From Reyranella sp. (GTDB lineage: Bacteria > Pseudomonadota > Alphaproteobacteria > Reyranellales > Reyranellaceae): a stretch of DNA of 5,147 nucleotides. Below, one piece after another: positions 1 through 5,147 of the stretch (its first letter is position 1; every line of letters begins with the position of its first letter). The notes beneath the pieces are model-generated. The model had not been told where the DNA came from. It searched no databases and was given only the letters and a program-made list of their open reading frames with translations. The stretch covers positions 1 through 5,147 of the forward strand of contig JADHLS010000491.1 of assembly GCA_016780605.1 (NCBI GenBank), in the 5' to 3' direction. The position numbers and the translations under genes were made by a program.

Positions 1-1
1 T

Positions 2-1021
2 AAGCGCAACAAGTACTTCATCGGCGTGCTCGATCCCTGCGCCTCGGTCGAGTTCTCGCGCGGCTGCCCGTGGAACTGCACCTTCTGCAGCGCCTGGACC
101 TTCTATGGCCGCAGCTACCGCAAGGTGAGCCCCGAAGCGATCGGCGAAGACCTGGCGCGGGTGCGCGAATCGGGTGTGTTCATCGTCGACGACGTGGCCT
201 TCGTCCATGCCGAGCACGGTCACGCTGTCGCCGACGAGGTCGAGAAGCGCGGCATCCGCAAGGAGTACTACCTCGAGACCCGCTGCGACGTGCTGCTGAA
301 GAACAAGGAGCTGTTCGCGCGCTGGCGCAAGCTCGGCTTGACCTACATGTTCCTGGGCGTCGAGGCGATCGACGAGGAGGGGCTCAGGGCGCACCGCAAG
401 CGCGTCAGCCTCGGCAAGAGCTTCGAGGCGATGGAGTATGCCCGCTCGCTGGGGCTGATCGTGGCGGTGAACATCATCGCCGATCCTTCATGGGACGAGG
501 CCCGCTTCGCCGTGGTGCGCGAATGGGCCATGTCGGTGCCCGAGATCGTGCACGTGACGGTCAACACGCCCTATCCCGGCACCGAGACCTGGACCACCGA
601 TGCCCGAAGCCTCGCCACGCGCAACTACAAGCTGTTCGACGTGCAGCACGCCGTGGTGCCGACACGCCTGCCGCTGGAGAAGTTCTACGCCGAGCTGGTC
701 GAGACCCAGCAGATCCTCTTCAAGAAGCACAAGGGTTGGCAAGCGGTCGTCGGCGCCGGCTCGATCGTCGCCGGCCACCTGATGCGCGGCCAGACAAACT
801 TCCTGAGGAGCCTGTGGAAGTTCGGCAGCCAGTACGACGTGCAGAAGCTCTTGCGCGACCACGCGGAGGAAACGCGCTATCCCATCACGCTGCCCGCCCG
901 CAAGCTCGAGAAGGTCGATGCGCGCGAGCTCTACGTTCTGCGGCCCGAACTGGTCGGCGCGGCAAGGGCAAGCGACCACGACCGGCTGGGCCTCGCCAAC
1001 AAGGGATTGGGGGGCGGCTAG
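2..1021 (+). CDS. hpnR: Hopanoid C-3 methylase (B12-binding radical SAM protein), 5'-partial
   Basis: The frame is open from the left edge, so the gene begins outside the window; 339 codons are present before the TAG stop. HpnR uses cobalamin and S-adenosylmethionine to methylate C-3 of the hopanoid A ring, a membrane lipid modification. Seen: the radical SAM cluster motif CPWNCTFC, with cysteines at window codons 22, 26 and 29, preceded by VEFSRG and followed by AWTFYGRSYR. Further on are VDDVAF, YYLETRCD, YMFLGVEAID and VNTPYPGTETW, typical of the radical SAM barrel. The C-terminal part (LFDVQHAVVPTRLPL, then RGQTNFLRSLWKF) looks like the DUF4070 region of this family. From my memory of HpnR proteins (about 500 residues), roughly 160-170 N-terminal residues with the B12-binding domain are missing. 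The GTG at position 26 is internal, since homologous sequence (KYFIG) continues before it. The HpnR identity is by recalled similarity; another B12-radical SAM enzyme remains possible. Confidence 0.82.
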   Translation, partial: KRNKYFIGVLDPCASVEFSRGCPWNCTFCSAWTFYGRSYRKVSPEAIGEDLARVRESGVFIVDDVAFVHAEHGHAVADEVEKRGIRKEYYLETRCDVLLKNKELFARWRKLGLTYMFLGVEAIDEEGLRAHRKRVSLGKSFEAMEYARSLGLIVAVNIIADPSWDEARFAVVREWAMSVPEIVHVTVNTPYPGTETWTTDARSLATRNYKLFDVQHAVVPTRLPLEKFYAELVETQQILFKKHKGWQAVVGAGSIVAGHLMRGQTNFLRSLWKFGSQYDVQKLLRDHAEETRYPITLPARKLEKVDARELYVLRPELVGAARASDHDRLGLANKGLGGG

Positions 1022-1050
1022 GCCGCAAATCTGGCAATCACCTGGGGAAA

Positions 1051-1125
1051 TGGTGGGCGCTGTAGGGATTGAACCTACGACCCCACCCGTGTGAAGGGTG
1101 TGCTCTCCCGCTGAGCTAAGCGCCC
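1051..1125 (-). tRNA. tRNA-Val (anticodon CAC)
   Basis: Read on the minus strand, the sequence folds into a complete cloverleaf. The acceptor stem GGGCGCT (1125-1119) pairs perfectly with AGCGCCC (1061-1055). The D stem is GCTC/GAGC and the anticodon stem CACCC/GGGTG. The anticodon loop TTCACAC places CAC at 1093-1091, which reads the valine codon GTG. The variable loop is five bases. The T stem GTAGG/CCTAC closes a canonical loop TTCAATC. The discriminator base is A at 1054, and the CCA end is encoded at 1053-1051. The gene lies downstream of gph on the same strand, but it has its own promoter-like sequence. It converges on the end of hpnR, with 29 bases between. All stems pair without mismatch, so a functional tRNA is expected. 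Confidence 0.97.
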
Positions 1126-1135
1126 GGAAGGGGCG

Positions 1136-1164
1136 CGTATAGGGCCTGCTGGGCGGGGCGTCAA
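1136..1164 (-). promoter_or_regulatory. Probable sigma70-type promoter of tRNA-Val
   Basis: On the minus strand, TTGACG (1164-1159) matches the -35 consensus at five of six bases. It is followed by a 17-base spacer and TATACG (1141-1136) as the -10 element. Transcription would start near 1129-1130, giving a 5' leader of only about five bases before the mature tRNA end at 1125. The stretch after the -10 box is GC-rich (GCCCC at 1134-1130), as is common in stable-RNA promoters under stringent control. The -10 is imperfect. The start site and the control are inferred, not shown. Confidence 0.72.
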
Positions 1165-1183
1165 CCGGGCCGTATGCGACCGG

Positions 1184-1888
1184 TCAGGGCGCCGCGGCGA
1201 TGTCCGACAGGGCGTCCGGCAGGGCGCCGAAGCGCTTGATCACCGCCTCGGCGCCCAATTCGCTGGCGGGCCTCGCGGTATAGCCCCAGCTCACCAGCAC
1301 CGCGGGCAGGCCCGCCGCGTGCGCGGCTTCGACGTCGTGGATCGAATCGCCGATCATCACCGCGCGGTCGCGATGGCCGCCCATCTTGTCGATCAGCTGC
1401 AGGATATGGCCGGGGTCGGGCTTGCGCACGGTGAAGGTGTCGGCGCCCGCCACGTCGGTGATCGGCGGCATCAGCTTCAGGTGCCTCAGGATGATGCGCG
1501 AGGGGGTCTCGAACTTGTTGGTGCAGACGCCCTGCTTCAGGCCCATGCGGTCGAAGCGGGCGACCACCTCGGCGACACCGTCGAAGGCCGTCGTGTGGCT
1601 CACCGGATCGGCCTCGTAGTAGCGCACGAACTCCCGGGTGACGGCGCTCGCCTCGGCATCGTCCAGCGTGCGGCCGCCCTTGGCGAAGGCGCGCTTCATC
1701 GTGACCTTGCTGCCCTCGCCCATGAACAGCCGGACGTCGTCGTCGGTGACCGACGGCAGGCCGTGGTCGGCGAGCACGCGGCTTACCGCCACCGCCATGT
1801 CGCGGGCGCTGTCGATCAGGGTGCCGTCGAGGTCGTAGATCACGGTGTCGAAGCGGGTGGCGATCAGATGGTCGGCATTGGGGTGCAT
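1184..1888 (-). CDS. gph: Phosphoglycolate phosphatase-type HAD hydrolase
   Basis: This 234-residue protein is a cytoplasmic haloacid dehalogenase-superfamily phosphatase. Its likely reaction is 2-phosphoglycolate to glycolate plus phosphate, a salvage step for products of DNA repair or of Rubisco oxygenation. All four HAD motifs are visible. Motif I is DLDGTL, with nucleophile D19 and acid/base D21. Motif II is CTNK, with T123. Motif III is K156 in RKPDP. Motif IV is GDSIHD, with D181 and D185. A helical C1 cap lies between about residues 25 and 105 and carries GEGSKVTMKRA (57 onward), the loop pattern of Gph-type enzymes. The length is normal for the family. The ATG at 1888 is preceded by a modest purine stretch (AAAGAG, five bases before it). 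The gene is transcribed away from glmU and toward tRNA-Val. The HAD fold is certain. Exact substrate is less so, because related enzymes act on other small phosphates. Confidence 0.9.
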   Translation of the reverse strand: MHPNADHLIATRFDTVIYDLDGTLIDSARDMAVAVSRVLADHGLPSVTDDDVRLFMGEGSKVTMKRAFAKGGRTLDDAEASAVTREFVRYYEADPVSHTTAFDGVAEVVARFDRMGLKQGVCTNKFETPSRIILRHLKLMPPITDVAGADTFTVRKPDPGHILQLIDKMGGHRDRAVMIGDSIHDVEAAHAAGLPAVLVSWGYTARPASELGAEAVIKRFGALPDALSDIAAAP

Positions 1889-1946
1889 GCAATCTCTTTA
1901 ACACATCCGCCTTGCGGGACCGCCAGCCCCATGGCATCGGACGGAC
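1889..1946. other. Divergent intergenic region between gph and glmU
   Basis: These 58 bases separate two divergent start codons, so they should hold the 5' leaders of both genes and perhaps one or both promoters. I see no convincing -35/-10 pair in either direction. The only AT-rich patch is around 1893-1903 (TCTTTAACACA), which could contribute a -10 element on either strand. The glmU promoter may instead lie inside the start of gph. A TAA at 1899-1901, in frame with glmU and with no ATG, GTG or TTG after it, rules out an upstream glmU start. Confidence 0.4.
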
Positions 1947-3305
1947 ATGAAACCGCCCGTCGCCGTGGTGGTGCTGGCCGCCGGTGCCGGCACGCGCATG
2001 AAATCGGCCCTGCCCAAGGTCCTGCATCCGCTGGCCGGTTGGCCGATGGTCCGTCACGTGCTGGAGAATGTGCGCCGGCTGAAGCCCGCCCGGATCGTGG
2101 GCGTGGTGTCGCCGGGCGCCAAGGATGTGGCCGCCGCCTTCGCCCCTCATCCCACGGTCGTCCAGCGCCAGGCGCTGGGCACGGGGCACGCCGCCAAGGC
2201 GGCGCTGGGGGCGCTGAAGGGCCATCGCGGACCGGTGCTGGTGGTCTATGCCGACGCGCCTCTGCTCACCACCGCCACGTTGCAACGTCTGATCGACGAG
2301 TGCCGCAAGGCCAAGGCCGCGGTTGGCGTGCTGGGCTTCGTCGCGCACGATCCCACGCCCTACGGCCGGCTGATCACAAACGGCGGCATGCTGGACAAGA
2401 TCGTCGAGAGCCGCGACGCCGACGAGGCGGAGAAGGCGGTCGACTTCTGCAATTCCGGCGTCATGTGCCTGGATGGCGCCTTGATCGCCTCGCTGCTGGG
2501 CGCGATCAGGAACAACAACGTCAAGAAAGAGTTCTACCTGACCGATGCCGCCGCCATTGCGCGCGCTGCCGGTCATGCCGCCATCGCCGTCGAGGGCGAC
2601 GAGGCCGAATTCCAGGGCATCAATTCGCGCGCCGAGCTCGCGGTGGCGGAGAAGGTCATGCAGCAGCGCCTGCGCGCTGCTGCCCTCGAAGCGGGCGTCG
2701 GCATGGCCGATCCAGACACTGTCTGGTTGGCGGCCGACACGAAGTTCGCCGCCGACGTCACCATCGGCCCCAACGTGCGCTTCGGCACCGGTGTCAGCGT
2801 GGGCGCCGGCACCGAGATCAAAGCCTTCTGCGATATCGAGGGCGTGCGCATCGGCCGGGATGCCATCATCGGGCCGTTTGCCCGCATCCGGCCGGGTTCG
2901 GACGTTGCCGACCGGGTCCATATCGGGAACTTCGTCGAGCTCAAGGCCACCCGCATGGGCCGTGGCGCCAAGGCCAACCATCTGGCCTATCTGGGGGATT
3001 CCGACATCGGCGCGGCAAGCAACATCGGCGCCGGCACCATCGCCGTGAACTACGACGGCTACGGCAAGTGGCGCACGGTGATCGGCGCCGACGCCTTCGT
3101 CGGCTCCAACAGCTCCCTGATCGCGCCAGTCCGCGTCGGGGCCGGCGCCAACATCACGGCCGGCAGCGTCATCACCGACGACGTGCCGGCCGGGGCCATC
3201 GCCTTTGGGCGGGCCCGCCAGGTCACAAAGAAGGGGCGGGCGGCAGCGCTTCGTGCCAAACTGAAGGCGCGCGCCGCGGCAGCCAAGCGCGCCAAGAAAT
3301 CCTGA
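1947..3305 (+). CDS. glmU: Bifunctional GlmU: GlcNAc-1-phosphate uridyltransferase / glucosamine-1-phosphate acetyltransferase
   Basis: This 452-residue cytoplasmic enzyme carries out the last two steps of UDP-GlcNAc synthesis. It acetylates glucosamine-1-phosphate with acetyl-CoA, then transfers UMP from UTP. The N-terminal pyrophosphorylase domain (about 1-228) shows LAAGAGTRMKS (10-20, with R17), K24 in LPKVLHP, QALGTGHA (75-82), metal-binding D103 in YADAPLL, and N226 in GINSR. The C-terminal left-handed beta-helix (about 250-425) has repeated hexapeptides such as IGPNVR and IGAGTI. It keeps R315, K333, H345 (catalytic base), Y348, N368 and K374, matching the E. coli active site with a constant shift of 18 residues. 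The tail after 428 is a basic Ala/Lys/Arg stretch. The start fits the family exactly, and no in-frame alternative exists upstream. The ribosome site is weak (GGACGG very close to the ATG). glmS follows after 27 bases, so an operon is likely. Confidence 0.98.
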   Translation: MKPPVAVVVLAAGAGTRMKSALPKVLHPLAGWPMVRHVLENVRRLKPARIVGVVSPGAKDVAAAFAPHPTVVQRQALGTGHAAKAALGALKGHRGPVLVVYADAPLLTTATLQRLIDECRKAKAAVGVLGFVAHDPTPYGRLITNGGMLDKIVESRDADEAEKAVDFCNSGVMCLDGALIASLLGAIRNNNVKKEFYLTDAAAIARAAGHAAIAVEGDEAEFQGINSRAELAVAEKVMQQRLRAAALEAGVGMADPDTVWLAADTKFAADVTIGPNVRFGTGVSVGAGTEIKAFCDIEGVRIGRDAIIGPFARIRPGSDVADRVHIGNFVELKATRMGRGAKANHLAYLGDSDIGAASNIGAGTIAVNYDGYGKWRTVIGADAFVGSNSSLIAPVRVGAGANITAGSVITDDVPAGAIAFGRARQVTKKGRAAALRAKLKARAAAAKRAKKS

Positions 3306-3332
3306 GCCTCCCCCTCTTCGGACGACCCTTCC

Positions 3333-5147
3333 ATGTGCGGCATCATTGGAATCATCGGCAAGGTTCCAGTCACACCTTTGCTGGTCGACGCGCTGAAGCG
3401 CCTCGAATACCGCGGCTACGACTCCGCGGGCGTCGCGACCCTGGTCAACGGCCACATCGAGCGCCGCCGTGCCGAGGGCAAGCTGGTGAATCTCGAGGCG
3501 CGGCTCGGCGCCGAGCCCTTGCCGGGCACGATCGGCATCGGCCACACCCGTTGGGCGACGCACGGCAAGCCCAGCGAGCGCAACGCCCATCCCATCGCGA
3601 CCAGCCGCGTGGCGGTGGTGCACAACGGCATCATCGAGAACTTTCAGGAGCTCAAGGACGAGCTTGTGGCTGAAGGCCGCCGCTTCGAGAGCGACACCGA
3701 CACCGAGGTTGTGGCGCAGCTTCTCACGCACCATCTCGAGAATCAGCTCTCCCCCGAGCAGGCGACGGCCAAGGCGATGGACCGCTTGCGCGGCGCCTTT
3801 GCGCTGGTCGCGCTGTTCAGCGGCCGTTACGACCTGCTGATCGGCGCCCGCCGCGGCAGCTCTCTCGCGGTCGGCTACGGCGAGGGCGAAATGTATCTCG
3901 GCACCGACGCTCTGGCGCTGGCACCTTTCACCAAGCGCGTGACCTACCTGGAGGACAACGATTGGGTCGTCATCAACGCTGAGGGCGCCCGCATCTTCCA
4001 GGGTCAGAAGGAGGTCAAGCGCGAGATCAAGCAGAGCGGCATCTCCGGCGCCATGATGGGCAAGGGCAACCATCGCCACTTCATGGTCAAGGAGATCTAC
4101 GAGCAGCCCGCGGTGGTCGGCGACACGCTGCAGACCTATCTCGATCCGGCCACACGCTCGGTCAGCCTGCCGGCGCTGCCGTTCGACTGGAACAAGGTCT
4201 CGCGGCTCACCATCACCGCCTGCGGTACGGCCTGCTTTGCCGGCATGGTGGCCAAGTACTGGTTCGAGAAGCTGGCGCGCCTGCCGGTCGAGGTCGAGGT
4301 CGCCTCCGAGTTCCGCTATCGCGAGCCGCCTCTGCCGGAAGGCGGTGTGTGCATCGCGATCTCCCAGTCCGGCGAGACGATCGATACGCTGGAGGCACTG
4401 CGCTACGCCAAGACGCAGAAGCAGACCATCCTGTCGGTGGTGAACGTTCCGGAAAGCGCCATCGCCCGCGAATCGGACGTCGTTCTGCCGACGCTGGCCG
4501 GGCCGGAAATTGGCGTCGCCTCGACCAAGGCCTTCACCACGCAGCTCACCGTGCTGCTGACGGCCGCGATCGATGCCGGGCGCGCGCGCGGCGTGCTGTC
4601 AGCCGCGGACGAGGCGCGGCTCGCCAATGCGCTGATCGAGCTGCCGGCGCTCATCAATGCGGCCCTGAATCGGGAGGGCGAGTACAAGCGCATTGCCGAG
4701 AACATCCTCGCCGAGGCGCGCGACGTTCTCTACATTGGCCGCGGTCTTTCCTTCCCGATCGCGCTCGAGGGCGCGCTGAAGCTGAAGGAGATCTCCTACA
4801 TCCATGCCGAGGGCTATGCCGGCGGCGAAATGAAGCACGGGCCGATCGCGCTGATCGACGAGGCCGTGCCGGTCGTCGTCGTGGCGCCGACCGACGCCAT
4901 CTTCGACAAGATCGCGTCGAACTTCGAGCAGGTGAAGGCGCGCGGCGGCAAGCTGGTATTGTTGAGCGATTCGGCCGGCGTCGCCCGGCTGGGCAGCCAG
5001 GCCGCGGCCGCCGTCACCCTGCCCAAGGTCGATCCGATGGTGGCGCCGATCCTCTACACCGTGCCGGTCCAGCTGCTAGCCTATCATACAGCGGTCGCCA
5101 AGGGCACTGACGTCGACCAGCCACGCAACCTGGCCAAGAGCGTGACG
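3333..5147 (+). CDS. glmS: Glutamine--fructose-6-phosphate aminotransferase (isomerizing), 3'-partial
   Basis: GlmS converts fructose-6-phosphate and glutamine to glucosamine-6-phosphate and glutamate, the committed step toward UDP-GlcNAc. The frame is open for 605 codons to the window edge and ends in DQPRNLAKSVT. E. coli GlmS continues VE and stops, so probably only two or so residues and the stop codon are missing. The class II glutaminase domain (about 1-220) begins MCGIIG with nucleophile C2, which fixes the ATG at 3333. It also has GHTRWATHG (70-78), HNGIIEN (97-103) and D123. A linker with KEIYEQP (253-259) follows. The two SIS isomerase domains carry ACGTACFAG (296-304), SQSGET (344-349), EIGVASTKAFTTQ (392-404), ALKLKEISYIHAE (481-493), KHGP (501-504) and the C-terminal K602. 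There is no frameshift. No clear Shine-Dalgarno sequence lies in the 27 bases after glmU, so translation may be coupled to glmU. Confidence 0.98.
   Translation, partial: MCGIIGIIGKVPVTPLLVDALKRLEYRGYDSAGVATLVNGHIERRRAEGKLVNLEARLGAEPLPGTIGIGHTRWATHGKPSERNAHPIATSRVAVVHNGIIENFQELKDELVAEGRRFESDTDTEVVAQLLTHHLENQLSPEQATAKAMDRLRGAFALVALFSGRYDLLIGARRGSSLAVGYGEGEMYLGTDALALAPFTKRVTYLEDNDWVVINAEGARIFQGQKEVKREIKQSGISGAMMGKGNHRHFMVKEIYEQPAVVGDTLQTYLDPATRSVSLPALPFDWNKVSRLTITACGTACFAGMVAKYWFEKLARLPVEVEVASEFRYREPPLPEGGVCIAISQSGETIDTLEALRYAKTQKQTILSVVNVPESAIARESDVVLPTLAGPEIGVASTKAFTTQLTVLLTAAIDAGRARGVLSAADEARLANALIELPALINAALNREGEYKRIAENILAEARDVLYIGRGLSFPIALEGALKLKEISYIHAEGYAGGEMKHGPIALIDEAVPVVVVAPTDAIFDKIASNFEQVKARGGKLVLLSDSAGVARLGSQAAAAVTLPKVDPMVAPILYTVPVQLLAYHTAVAKGTDVDQPRNLAKSVT

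Noticed and set aside
26..28. GTG as a possible start of the radical SAM gene.
   Set aside because: The frame stays open to the window edge, and the preceding residues (NKYFIG) continue the family sequence. The cysteine motif would lie too close to the N terminus for a B12-binding family member.
1051..1070. tRNA 3' end as an attachment site for an integrated element.
   Set aside because: No integrase gene, no repeat of the tRNA end and no composition shift are visible. The tRNA is directly flanked by core genes.
1164..1184. Inverted repeat ACCGG/CCGGT with an 11-base loop at the end of gph, considered as a terminator.
   Set aside because: The stem is only five base pairs, the loop is long and no T-run follows. 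It also overlaps the tRNA promoter's -35 region.
3306..3332. Possible glmS ribozyme or riboswitch ahead of glmS.
   Set aside because: The spacer is 27 bases, far too short, and the glmS ribozyme is known mainly from Gram-positive bacteria.
1319..3673. A 784-codon open frame on the plus strand, antisense to gph and out of frame with glmU and glmS.
   Set aside because: The product is low-complexity and Arg/Gly/Ala-rich, and it crosses gene boundaries. It is a shadow of GC-rich coding sequence.
1161..4079. A 972-codon open frame on the minus strand, antisense to glmU and glmS and overlapping gph.
   Set aside because: It lies across three clearly recognised genes. Its translation is Ala/Arg/Asp/His-rich with no recognisable domain. 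Stop-free antisense frames of this kind are expected where codon third positions are almost all G or C.
4349..5110. A 253-codon plus-strand open frame inside glmS.
   Set aside because: The glmS frame is intact and full of conserved motifs here, while this frame is Arg-rich without recognisable motifs.
1..5147. A new defence, mobile or otherwise undescribed system; CRISPR or repeat arrays.
   Set aside because: Every gene belongs to a recognised family, gaps are under 60 bases, and no repeated units were seen on either strand.

Overview
The window is an ordinary chromosomal stretch of a high-GC Gram-negative bacterium, most likely an alphaproteobacterium (Rhodospirillales or Rhizobiales-like). 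This rests on GC-rich third codon positions, the style of the GlmS and GlmU proteins, and a hopanoid-type radical SAM protein. Species cannot be named from the sequence alone. Four protein genes and one tRNA fill almost all of the window, and no gap exceeds 60 bases.

Layout: (1) Positions 2-1021, plus strand: the C-terminal two thirds of a cobalamin-dependent radical SAM enzyme, best matched to the hopanoid C-3 methylase HpnR; its N-terminal part lies outside the window. (2) Positions 1051-1125, minus strand: a complete tRNA-Val with anticodon CAC and encoded CCA, convergent with hpnR. A well-spaced sigma70-type promoter (1136-1164) sits just upstream of it. (3) Positions 1184-1888, minus strand: a HAD phosphatase of the phosphoglycolate phosphatase type (gph). 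(4) Positions 1947-3305, plus strand: glmU, divergent from gph across 58 bases. (5) Positions 3333-5147, plus strand: glmS, starting 27 bases after glmU and cut by the window edge only a few residues before its expected end.

GlmS and GlmU are the first and last enzymes of UDP-N-acetylglucosamine synthesis, which feeds peptidoglycan and lipid A. GlmS makes glucosamine-6-phosphate, GlmM (not in the window) isomerises it, and GlmU acetylates and uridylylates the product. Their tight tandem arrangement suggests one transcript. The phosphatase is a separate salvage function, and HpnR would modify membrane hopanoids.

I looked for a new system and found none. There is no mobile element, CRISPR array, repeat family, or unexplained coding region. 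Several very long open frames antisense to or overlapping the real genes are explained by GC-rich codon use. The most useful points are the likely 3-methylhopanoid marker gene, the dedicated tRNA promoter, and the nearly complete glmS that runs off the end.
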